This document shows, piece after piece, positions 25,890 through 37,206 of a stretch of DNA of 64,000 bases. Each line of letters starts with the position of its first letter. Position 1 is the first letter of the stretch. The translations under genes and the position numbers were made by a program. Under the pieces are notes generated by a model. That model did not search any database and was not told where the DNA came from. It saw only the letters and a list, made by a program, of their open reading frames with translations. The stretch comes from Fasciolopsis buskii (Eukaryota; Platyhelminthes; Trematoda; Plagiorchiida; Fasciolidae), in the NCBI GenBank assembly GCA_008360955.1, contig LUCM01008245.1, positions 1 through 64,000 on the forward strand, in the 5' to 3' direction.

Positions 25890-28487
25890 TTCCTATCCTA
25901 CAATGCTACGGGAGCAAGTTTGAGATATCAACTGAGTTTATACTGCCCTGAATAATTTGATTTAAAGCCTTGACAGTAGCACGCATTCACATATGAGAAG
26001 CAATGGCATCTCATGAAGCATGGCGTTTCTAGGCTGAGGAAGAGGGTATAGTCCAAATACTATCGGGTTCGCTGTACGGGATGAATAAGAACGAAACACG
26101 GAACAGGATTTAAAGCACTGGGACAAAGCAACCGTGATACAAGTGGCTCAAAGAAGGTGAATTCCACAATCAACATTTGTCAGTCTCCAAATATCTCAGC
26201 ATGAGTGAACTTAAGAGTGACGGGCTTTGAGTTATATAGTGACCCTGGAACTCTCTCGAAGTGCTGAGAACATTCTACCTATTGCTTTTACTTAGCCAAG
26301 AATATTTTCGCCGAACTGCAAAGATGAAGCGAATGCTTGGTGCTCTTCGGGTTGACTGATCTTTAGCTATCACTCTAGGGAGCATGGCTAAAGCCAGACT
26401 TCAAGCCAACCAAAGACAGTGCATGAAGCATACAGAACTAAGCTCAACAACGTCTATAACGAAAGGGTATCTGATCCCATCCGGAGATGTAGAAAATGAG
26501 CAATCACTCACCGGGCCCCAGAGATTTGCGAGGTCTTCAAATCATCCTATGACGTGGCATGTCAGACCGTTTAATCACAAGCCCGAGATAAGCCAACTCC
26601 CAAAGCCAATCCTCCAGCCTGGTTTGGACAAAACAGACAATATCACACAGGGTGACGGAATAACAGGTCCCGATGGCCAACGGATATTATGGAAATGGGG
26701 GATAGGACAACTAAGACACGTGTGGTGAATTCCACCTAATATTTCTTTTGCTTTTCTTACGTCCTCATTGCTTTCCTCCTTCGGAATGAGTTCGATGACA
26801 CGTGATCTGTACACCTACTTGTGACATGTCTGTGTTTCTAATGTGTGTATGCAGATGCTTAGAGGAGCTGAAGTGAAAATTCTTATCCTTTCCAATCGAA
26901 GTTCGAACAGAAACTTCATTTCACTCTAAGCCTACTAAGTGTCACATTTGACCAAGAGACAGATTCTTGCGTTACGTTAACGATACATACGTCGCCCTGA
27001 TTTTACTTCTTCCCTCGATCGACGTAGACCTGGTACGATGTGGCTGGTTTGCCGATCGGTTTGAGTGGGCACGAACTGCTTCACATATATAGGGTCAGAG
27101 AGCTAACAGAATATCACGGGTCATTCAAAGTTGTACTTAATTTATTCCAAAACCCTAGGCCCACGGAACTGTTATGCCGCCTGGCAACAATAATAATCTG
27201 GGAGCGAGAAAAACAAAACGCCCAATAGCTGATGACTTTGAGTGAATCGAGAGCAGATTTCCAAAAATGGATGAAGCGGTACCAAGTTCCAGGGAATTAC
27301 GAACACAGTTACGCTAGTGGTTGGCCGAGGATAATCTTTGAAGATAATCGTTGAAGTTTGTTTCGGTGCGGTCACTCTAGCTGAGTACTTTCTACTGTGT
27401 TTGAAACAGACAACTTGATATAAGTGTACAAATAACACATTTTTACCGTCTACCGTACACGTTTATCTCTTACCCATTAGCCTGGAGCTTTGGGTTGACT
27501 CACACACCTGGTGGTTCAGATCTGATGACCATCAGAAATCTCCTCCGGTGACTGGCCCAGCCAACTGATTGCTAAGCCAGACATATTCCAAAGAGGTCCA
27601 CGTAGGCTGGGACTGGAAAAACCATCATGACAACTGGCAGATATTGCATATGATGCTATATGAAGAAACCCATTTTTCAGTCATCAACCTATGGCAAACC
27701 ACTTCAACTGTAGGCACATGCAGCCATTAGGTCAGGCGGTGTACGGATGAGAAAAATGTTCGAAGCACAGCACCACCTGATGACGTCGGAACTATTCAAC
27801 AGGTGTTCACATTAGGACAACACATCTGACTATGGTTAGTAAGAAAATAGGCCCGGTTATCTTTGCACCCTCACTATTTGCACGAAGACATCTTCTAACG
27901 GGTTTGAAGAATACATGTTGCAGTTTTAGTCGCTCCGTAATGCTGGATACGAGACCAGTTGCCCGGTTTCGACATTTCTCTTGAATCCCAACCGGTACAT
28001 GGTGTTATTCAACTGTTGCATTCTATCTTTGTTCTCATTTGCAGAAGTTACACGGTAAGACGTTTTGTTCGTTTTCGTAATGGGTCTGTTGATCCGAGAC
28101 GTGTCGATTGATTAAGGCAACTTCAAATCATTCATGTAACGGGAAAGAGGTAGCCTATAAGGATCCTTCTGTGTTTGCCAATGCGATGACACTTTTCGTT
28201 CCGAGTCAGCCGTTCGGAAATGTGATAAGAATTAATATAGTTGAAATAAGCACTACAAAATTAGCGGAAAAGTGTTGTACCACCACTCAACATTTGTGCA
28301 TACTCATAGTACTTCAACTGAAGTTCGATCCCGGGGGTGCAAATATGCGAACCGAACATCCTGGTCACTAATCCATGTGACTGGGAGGAAGATCAGGCGT
28401 TTGTCAACCTCCGTCTCTAAATATGGCCAGAGATCCAAACCTCGGGTCCCCCGGTCATTTTGGTGGTAGGTAGCAGTTATTTGCCAC
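25890..28487. other. Non-coding interval
   Basis: A plus-strand open frame at 26384-26728 (114 codons) matches no family I know and is of a length expected by chance. Nothing else seen. Confidence 0.55.
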
Positions 28488-28620
28488 ACCTGATCTATTG
28501 GGACCGTAGAATGTTATATACCGTTCCATCTTGCACAACCAATGGGACCGTCCCCTCCCCGGTGCAGTAGTGGGCCTTGGAGGCTATGGAGTATGCCTCT
28601 CCCATTACATTAATTTATCA
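28488..28620 (+). repeat. Unnamed dispersed repeat, copy B
   Basis: This is the partner of the copy at 12866-12990, in the same orientation and with the same anchors in the same order. It could be the 3' end of a LINE family or a SINE body; no A-rich tail or tRNA-like head was found. Confidence 0.55.
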
Positions 28621-30699
28621 GCCATGCCACAGAAAATCCACCAGTTAGTTTCCTATCAGCGTTGGACAATAAGTTACACACCAATCGTTTCCGCTAATTG
28701 GTTCACCATTCATGTTGCATGACAATCAATTTAAAAATCAGCTTATAACAGTGCCTTTTATACCATCGATCAAGCAAAATAATCATTGATATCAGGACAG
28801 AAAATACACGACACTTCGGTTTTTCGAAGTACCGTCTGCTCATCTATGAATCAGATTAAGCACATGATCGAAAAAGCTTCCCTTACGCATAACTCCTTTT
28901 CACTCGATGCCGCTTGGAGGCCCTGGAGGCTGCAGACGGGATCTTATGACACCGGCATTTTTTAACAATTCTCACTAGATGGGACATGCGTTGTCCTCCA
29001 GGCAGATTGGACTCACCGGGTTCTGGTAAATGGTCTTCTGTTTTACGGACTATCCTCCACAATTCGATCGGCAAATAAGCTACACACTCCCTGCGGTGTC
29101 TTTATTTTTGGATACATTTTCCTCAAATTGGTTCCATCGGGATTTTGTGCTTTATTAACAGACCGAATGTTGACTTTCGTAATTTTTACATTTTTTATTA
29201 GCCTGCCACATGTTTCGTCTCTAAACTGATTATTTCTGAACAGCTTCGGTGGTCTTATTCACACGGATACGGGCCATCCCTCTTCCGTAACTCAGTGGTC
29301 TCATTTACGCAGAACATCTTGTCGAAACCCCGACGGGAAATCGTGCCAAATGCCAGAATCGATGTACTCTGGTGAGTTGACTCATCTGCATGTGGCGCTG
29401 AGCCCAAGCGGCCGAAGTCACATGACAGGCAAGGCGATAACTGCGCCTGAGTGACTTCATAGGAATTCAGTCATTCAACAGGGGCCGATACTTTTTATGC
29501 AATTTACAAGCAGCTGTTTTAGTGATATTTACGTGAGCAATTAGCGGTTCTAGGCTAAGCATAAGCAGAGGCATTTGTGTCAAATGTGACCAAAGGAGTA
29601 GCAATCAACTGACATGCACATGCTCCAGTATCGAATCCAGACGAGTTGAAGTGAATCGAGGCTGGATTTTCATGACAAGCGCTCTTGTTTAACGGCAGTC
29701 GAAACCGGCTAAACAGTGGATAAATATAACCGCATGATAGTTATGTAATCAGTTGTTTGGTCATTCTTGAGAGCCCAAAAGAAATTATTTTGAGGTTTTG
29801 TTAGACTGCAAATGAGTCTGTCTGAGCCATTCGTCAACCATCAATCAGTAATAGGCATAAAATCTAAGCCTGCACGTTTTCTTATGGATATATTCCCGTT
29901 AATCAGAAGAGGCCTTTCTGAAGTTACGTAGAGACAAACTGAACCAAAAGGACTAAACTAGTGCGGTCGTATCATTTTGTCACTGCGGCTATTGCTGCTC
30001 AACAGCCAATAATGACACATTGTTGAAGGGAACGTAAATTGAGTCACGTGCGCATCAACCACACACGCACTTGACACAACTAAGTAACTGTGACAGTTGA
30101 ACGAGTGCAATGACAGCGACAACAGCGGCGGTAGCAAGAACAAGAACGCGAACATGAACCATATCAACTGCAACAACAGCACGAATGTTTGGTTGGCGAT
30201 CTATGCCATTTGCAACAGCTCATCTCCGAAAAGGAGTTCATATAACTCAAGGAGCTAGCAAATCGTGTCTAGTGCAGCACATATTGGTTCGACTGAAAAG
30301 TTGCTACCGCTGGCTGTCATTTAATTGAACTGATCACTGATCCACTGATGCATACTCCCACACATGTACGCGCTGCTGTTCCGTGATCCAAGTTTTGTGT
30401 TACGAGCTTGCACAGGTCAGAAAATAAGTGGTCACGTGACTTATTGACCGCCAAAGCGGATTTATCTGGTTGCCTGACTCAGTTACGTTGGAATTTAATA
30501 ACTCGCTTACAGGTGGCTTAAATAAACAGGTTTGTACTCTTACATGTTTACCAGCTACATGCTTGTAATCTACTTATGGGCTTACTACTATCAGATCACC
30601 GAGTAAAGCGCCGACGTAAATTTCACACATTGACCCGCTCTGTTTAAAGTAAGTATGCGTTACGTGAAGTCAAACACGATAGAACTGACCCGTTGGACG
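28621..30699. other. Non-coding interval
   Basis: No recognised gene. A short plus-strand candidate exon lies at about 29313-29371 between TTTACGCAG and G|GTGAGT, which is weak evidence alone. Confidence 0.55.
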
Positions 30700-30906
30700 A
30701 TCACTCCGGCTTGCACAACCATTAAACTTACACCAAATCGCTCTGGTAGAGGTTGTTACCTCACAGCACCATCTGCTCAAAGAGAATGAAAGAGAGAATC
30801 AAAGAATAAAGAGAAAAGAACCAGAAATAATGAATGACCTTCTGGAAAACAGTAAGAAAACAGTGAGGAACTATACAGAAAGAGAAAGTTTTTGAATGCC
30901 AGAAAG

Positions 30907-32510
30907 CTACTGCCTGCGACTTTCAGCCATATCACCCACTGTCTCCATCCATCGCTTCAATGGATCTCGTTCACTCCAAGGGGATCGCTGAAATGCATCT
31001 ACACCAGCCAGTTCACTCATTAAAGTTTTCACGCCTTTTATCTAGTCATCGAGCAGTGACTTCGAACAATATTCCAACCACCGACTTACTAAGGGGACAG
31101 TACACAACGAGGCAGCCGTCCGATGGGCATTCATAAAACATGTCCCAGACACCTGTTCAAATACAATACCTCTTCTAAAGATTCAACTTAACGACCCAGT
31201 TCCGCACGCGTGCATTCTGAGTTACTCACAAAATTCTCCTACTTTGTTCTACCAATACTAGGAACACAATGGTGTTCAAACACCAAAATTCTTCGCAAAC
31301 CTCCTTCAAGGGGCTATGGTTCCGAACCGCACAGCAGCACCGACCACACTGCTGTTACGCATGCTCGGCCACTGGTCGTTAAACGGATATCACGTCGATG
31401 TCACATTTGCTACAAATTAGTAAATGTATATAGGGCCTTCTGTATGCGTGAAAACACCTCTTCCGAAATACGACCACCAGCTAAGATACGACCATCCAAG
31501 TAACTCAATCTATCCACCTTACCCAGTTGCTGCCCTGCGAAAACAAAGTTTGGTTTTGAACCAGTCCAATCCTCCAGCAGCATTTTACCAAACATACCGA
31601 CACCGTCGTTCAGACAATCGAGAAAAACCTGCAACTTGCTTGAATCTTCATTCAGTAGCACCAGACAGTTTGTGTATTCTAAGTCAGCCAGGTTCCGGTC
31701 TGAGCAAATATCCATGCCACTATTCTCACATCAGGATACGGCTGTTATCCACGACAATCTCAGTGATAAAGTTAAGAGAGAAAGGTGAAAGAGGGCAACC
31801 ATGACTAAAACCACTTCTCGTGGTGAATTTGGGTGAAACATTGCCACAAGCGCGAACTCGATTTGAGCTTCTCGTCCACAGCAACTGGAGGAGTGAAATG
31901 AATTTCTCTGGCAAAACGTTTACTGACAGGCAGAGCCACGTAACGGGACAATCGACCTGAGTTGAGCGCGACTTTCAAATCAAGAAAGATAGGCGAATCG
32001 TGAGCCTACGGAATATATGTCTGCTTTAAGTTTTGTCGCGAAGTAAAATATTGGTGAATACAACCACGACCGGGACAGAAACCGGTTTGATTCTCACGCA
32101 TGCACCCTTTGCGAATACTAGATGATCGGCAGAGGTCAATGAGAGCATGTAGTCTGGATGCTCACCACACTACTTATTCCTTGGGTTTCATATGGGGATC
32201 TTTCATCTTTCTAGTAATTCAGTACAATTACCAATTCACACAAGTCCCTAGGGATCTTTTTCCTTCTTCAAGAGTGATGCCGGTTTTGGTAACGCGAAAG
32301 TTAACACTTCTCCACCGTCTTGGAAGAAGGATGGTGACAGTCCATATGGTCCAGCTGCCCTATGCCTTTTCAAGAAATCTATCTTGCTGTCCATCTCCGT
32401 TTCTGCTGGAGGGCTGGCACCCGCCGGCATTGACTCACTTACAGGCACAAGTGGATGATCCAGTGTGGTCGTCGGCCAACTGAATTGCTCCCTAAAGTGT
32501 TCTGCCAAAA
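30907..32510 (-). pseudogene. LINE reverse transcriptase domain, inactivated
   Basis: RT landmarks occur in the expected order on the minus strand. KRHRAAGPYGL lies at about 32370-32340, FCPGRGCIHQ near 32060, HGCPLSPF at about 31803-31780, and the catalytic box at about 31676-31665. The catalytic YADD has become Y-T-N-C, so both metal-binding aspartates are gone. Further on come WTGSKPN and GRISEEVFSRIQKA, then remnants of the C-terminal region (SVLLCGSEP, LGHVL, WMETVGDMAE) with several in-frame stops, ending at a TAG at 30909-30907. The order and spacing match an endonuclease-RT LINE polyprotein of the flatworm type. This is a neutral decaying copy, and the open frames on its opposite strand are shadows of it. 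Confidence 0.87.
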
Positions 32511-33059
32511 GAACCAGTTGACGGTCCTAATGGTGAATCAGTATGCCGACCGATTCTTTAATCATTTGGTTTACACTCGGCTTTCGTGGATCAGTGGTCT
32601 TAATCAGTCATTAAAGTTTTCAGCTGTCGCCAATAGCTGCAGTCCTTCTCAATCCCCAAATTCTCTGAGTATAGCTGTAGCTCCCGGTCATTTCTCCTGT
32701 TGTTGGTCAGTTGACGTTTCAGCACTTGAAGCGTCCCATTTTATAAGGCACTCGAGAGGCGGATCTGAAAACATCTAACAAAACAGCCGAAGTCGAGGAT
32801 ATCCACCATTTCCGAGGTCTATATGGCAAGCAGCCCTGCTTGGCGGTTGCTGCTAATTGCAGGGCCTCTTTGATCTTCTCCCAGTGTTCACTCGGATAAT
32901 GGACATTTTTTCTGAAGCGACAATTGCATCGAAAGTTCCGACAGGAAATGAGATCGATGAATATCGTCTAGAATCCGATGTGCAGAACGGGAAGATATTG
33001 TATTAATATAGCCACAGACTAAGTGCAAAAAGGCCACCACAGATCAAAACCGGATCTGA

Positions 33060-33720
33060 ATCCTCGTTGTGGACCAGGTTGTCCGCGGTAATTCCCGACT
33101 GATCCACATCATCAGTGACCGACGGATATGTGTGTGGTCAGAACAACCTTGATTGAAGCAGTCTCCGTTGTCGGGGCGATCGGGTGGGACAGAATGTCGG
33201 CCTCCAACGTCCTCGTTCCTTCTCTACCAAGTAGCTAAGTTGGGCGTTAAAATCACGAGCAATGACTACAACGGCCTTTGAAAGCATTTTTCGGATTAGT
33301 CGTGATAACTTCCAGTAGAACTGGTCTTTGGCCTCAGATAAGCAGCAGTAATTGAGCGTATATGCAGATACGACAAGCATTGAAGCTTCAGTCGACTACT
33401 ATCGACTCGTACAGAACCGTTCAACCGAATTACACATGAACAATTGTTGACTGGGATCCAGTTTATTAACAGCACACCCCCCGCTCGTAGGCTCAGAGCT
33501 ACCCCAACGCCAGCCTGCCCACGAGAGCTAGAAGTTGGATCACGGGACACTCAGAGTGAAGCGAGAGAACGAGGTTGTGTCTGGACTACGAAGAGCGATC
33601 ATGGAAGTGGGGTCATGTGAACACGTTTCAGGGACACACCATACACCTGTCTTAAAAGTCTCAAGAGTTCTACCCAAGTAGGCTTTTTGCCCTACTTCGT
33701 TGAGTTTGTGGACGTTGAAG
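33060..33720 (-). pseudogene. LINE APE-type endonuclease domain, broken
   Basis: Three frames must be joined to follow the endonuclease. It opens near 33716 with NVHKLNEVGQ, like the usual NVRTLxxxGQ start of this family. It continues through WCVPETCSHDP (the usual ETR catalytic segment, with the Arg changed to Cys) and stops at SVP. The next frame carries SSSRGQAGVGVALSLRAGG and WIPVNN, and a third carries VVSAYTLNYCCLSEAKDQFY and the core DFNAQL (DFNAQ at 33240-33254). After DFNAQL a further shift leads into HSVPPDRPDNGDC. The nuclease would nick target DNA for integration. With at least two frameshifts and an internal stop, no functional protein is expected. It is followed directly by the RT part of the same element. 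Confidence 0.85.
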
Positions 33721-35624
33721 GCAGTTGAGTGATGTGAACACTTAGACCTAAGTAATGCTTTCGAACTATTTTTTTAGTAATGTTGAAATCATAAAAATAC
33801 ATCGATCCGCCATTCTTAGTGGTATCTTGCACGGTCCCTATATAGGAAGAATGGAAATTAGAAAGGTCCGTTGTAGAAACGATGTCGGAGGCATTTGGGC
33901 AATCGGCACCTGGTGGCCGTTCACACCTCAGAAGGGGTTTTTCTTTGTGAACCCTAACTGGAGCCGTTGACTCAATGGTCTCACCCGCAATGCAACGAGG
34001 TGTTAACCCGACACAAGAAGTCGGAACAGGCGCATGCTTGTCACTGCTTGAAGCAGTGGATAGTGTGGTCCTGTGCAACGACCAATGCAATATGGAATTC
34101 ATTTTGATTGTGCTATTCATTAGGATTTCTTTTGGTGAATATTGCTAGAGAGTTTAGCCAAAAAGCAAGAGAATGATTAGGGTTCTTTGGCTCTAACGAG
34201 AACTTTCCGACCAGACAGCGGACAGTGAAAACCCATCTACTTGAACCATCCCTTTTCGATCCAGTTTGCCAGGTCAAGTCAACTCCAACCTAGAAGAGGA
34301 GGGCACCACTTCGTCCTGTCTCCACCCACTGACCTTCCAAGCATGATTGGGTGTTCGGTATGAAATAGGTCATGGAGAGACCCAGGTCGTCAAGCCACGT
34401 CAAGGTGCAGTTTCGTTGTAACAATGCCAACCATTATCTCCATACAATGTCAGTCAAAAGGGGGCTAGTTATGCACTTACATCATCTGAATAGCTATAAA
34501 CTTTCCATGGGGATGCAGGTCAACCTTCAAGTCCTAAAGATAATTTGAAGCCAGAGGTGGCTGGCAATTTGTCAAATATTTTCGTTACGATTGTGTGATA
34601 ATGACATCAAACGAAACATACTCAATTTTCCACTATCCTTAATTACATCTCTCACTCAGTAGTGTAAGACAGTCTCTGCATCGAGGTGTAACACATGGTT
34701 GTAAGTGGGTACAGAATGGCGGTTGTTATAGGCTTACATTGCGGCGTAAGGTATATGTGAGCATCAAACTCATGAGTGAAGCTTGCAACAAAAATGTATT
34801 GATGGAGGTGAGCAATAGGAAGACCAAGAGCGATTACAAATGAGTCGGATGTACCGGCGTTTGTGAGCACACTGACAAAAGCAAGTTTCTATTCGATCGG
34901 CTGCTCACAGCAATCATTAGCAGAACTACCAGGGATTTGATGGGTCGTCAACAAGATTGTTTTACTTGAGCGATTGACAACAGTAAATTGAGATGGTAAC
35001 ATTTTGCCAAATTAGGCTTACGTCGTACTGTATGACCAAATGTAACGGTAATTTCCTACTACACGCTGTTACATGTTACAGCTAGGTGGTACTTATAATT
35101 GCTAATAATGTGTAACTGAATATCACTGCTAAGAAACAACTGCATCACGATATCCATGGTCTACCCTTCAACCACTCGATCTTTACGTTACCGGTCTCTG
35201 ACAAAGCTGTTTGAAAAGAGCAGATGGCAAGTAATAGGCATACCTGCTTTATACTAGCTGGTCACTTGACTGTCTGGCAAATCTTGTCGTAACGTAAATC
35301 AATCTTGGTTCAGATGAATAAAAACGTTCTGCAAGAGTAATCGCCTCGTTAGACATGTACTTTTGAAAGCTATGTGTATTTGACAGCTCTTAAGATTTAC
35401 ATAGACTTAAACACATCCTTTCCCTTTGTCCTTTCGAAGAATGTAAGAAAATAGAATCAACCTGATTCTGGTTATCGATTTTGCATGCTTCCAAGTGCAT
35501 GTCACTCATCATTCAAATCATTCCAGTTAACCCCCATTCTTATGCATCTCAACAGTACGGATTGCGACTTGTGTCCCAGTGTCACATGTAATAAAGCGTG
35601 TAGAGTGAGATTTGAATTTTTACG

Positions 35625-35710
35625 TTCATTCATTCATTCATTCATTCATTCATTCATGCACTTATTTAATTAATTAAGTATTTATTCATTCGTTCATTCA
35701 TTCATTCACT
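35625..35710. repeat. (ATTC)n microsatellite
   Basis: Eight or so perfect ATTC units (35625-35657), a short AT-rich break, then further CATT units to 35710. Confidence 0.9.
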
Positions 35711-37175
35711 TCCGCATCAACGGGCAGCGAGTGAATCTGACAGCCCCTTCTCACTGCTGCTCATTTGTGTTTATTTTTACTCGGTTTGAATTTCCTACGG
35801 ATTTGCGGTACTCTGCCGTGTGTGAATGACAGACCCTGACGCTATCCGGAACGCCCTCGACTCAGAGAAGAGCACGAACAAAAGATGATCACTCTGACGT
35901 TTACTTCGACAACGCATGACTTGAACAACTTTTGGTTAGATGATTGACCAGGTGAGTGAATGATTGACAGGCAGGTTCATTGAGGTGTATGAAAAGAGAC
36001 TTCCGTTGCGCACATATACCCACGCAGACATAATGATCAGGGCAAATGGGGATGCAAAATCAGTTGCTCTTGTGTGTATTAGCTGTTCAGCACACGTCCC
36101 TGTCGTAACAGCTGGAAAGTCTGTTCTGTTATTATTTCGCATTGCACGCAAGCACGACAGAATAAGTGAGCTCGCAGACACAAACACACGCATTTTCATA
36201 AGCTGGCATAAAGCCACATTGATGCTGACATCATCTGCCGGCTGTTCTAGTTGCAGTAGGGGAATGCCGTCGGATTTGGACAAGCTACTGTGTTCGACTG
36301 AGAGGACGAGGAGGATTTGCTCAGAATTGTGAGCATACCCGACAGCTTTACGTCCAAGCGCTGACTGGACACGTGCGCACGAATGCTCGTCCGTGTGTTG
36401 TCGCGTGTGAACGTACGTCCAACAGAGGTATGCGAATAACTAAAGAAGTTGTCTCGACCGATTTCTTTCGAGGACAAACAGCCGCAGAACTGGTTGGACC
36501 AACAGCACGAACCGCAGCAGTAGTGCTCATCAAATCCTTTCAGGTGTGAAAATTTGACAGTCGAGTAGGACAGATTAAAATATTTACTGATCTCTAGGCT
36601 GGGCCGCAATATGTTGTTGCTGCTACTACCGATATACGTAGGGAGAAAACACGAAAGCGCCCTGCACCGATGCACAACAATGCAATCATACGAATTGTAT
36701 ACGGATTTAAGCTCACCATTTGGTTTCTCAGTTCCCGTGTGATAAAAATTGCACAAGGGCCTCAATGGCTACAAATCCAGTCCCGTCACACTCACTTTGT
36801 AAGTACGGGAAACAGTACGATTTATAAGCGTGACTTTCAGCAGATCCGCAATAGAATCCTCAAAACAAATCACAATGGAATTATTACAAGATATAAAGGG
36901 GAATAAAAAAAGGCTTATGTAAGATTCCGGAAAAATAGAAACGAATTGCGTCGGTCAGAATTTTCATAGTTCGGTTGGTCGACCGGTCATTCAGTCAGTC
37001 AGTCACCGGTCATTGAAGCGCCACTAAGCTGATATGTCATTTAGCTAATCATACAATTTTTGCAGGTTTGCGCATGCATGCTTTGTGCACCTGTGAATCT
37101 ATGTATGCGTGTATATATACGTGTATGTGTGCAAATGCATGTACGATTGTATGCTTGCATAGATGTGGGTGAGAA

Positions 37176-37206
37176 TGTATGTATGTATATATATATATAT
37201 ATATAT
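37176..37206. repeat. (GTAT)(TA)n microsatellite
   Basis: GTATGTATG runs into an uninterrupted TA tract. The flanking 37085-37175 is TG/CATG-rich. Confidence 0.9.

Larger units (their letters stand above)
30700..33740 (-). mobile_element. Degenerate non-LTR retrotransposon (LINE), near full length
   Basis: On the minus strand this segment reads as one endonuclease plus reverse transcriptase polyprotein broken by frameshifts and stops. In order it holds an APE-type endonuclease (about 33720-33060), a linker, RT (about 32510-31400) and the C-terminal region usual in this class (about 31400-30907). A 3' untranslated tail follows to about 30700. The tail and part of the C-terminal region recur at 15165-15580, which shows independently that this is a dispersed element. 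Its 5' limit is uncertain: the open frame 33692-34120 may or may not belong to it. Such elements amplify by target-primed reverse transcription. This copy cannot, because its RT active site is destroyed. It resembles the endonuclease-RT LINEs that fill flatworm genomes; whether the clade is RTE-like or jockey/CR1-like was not resolved. Confidence 0.88.

Noticed and set aside
31210..32778. Several plus-strand open frames of 97-127 codons
   Set aside because: They are antisense shadows of the minus-strand LINE.
36247..36765. Longest open frame in the window (172 codons, minus), overlapping other frames at 35936-36332
   Set aside because: With roughly 128,000 codon positions over six frames and about one stop per twenty codons, one frame of this length is expected by chance. 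It begins at a non-ATG codon, has no recognisable motif and overlaps equally open frames on the other strand.
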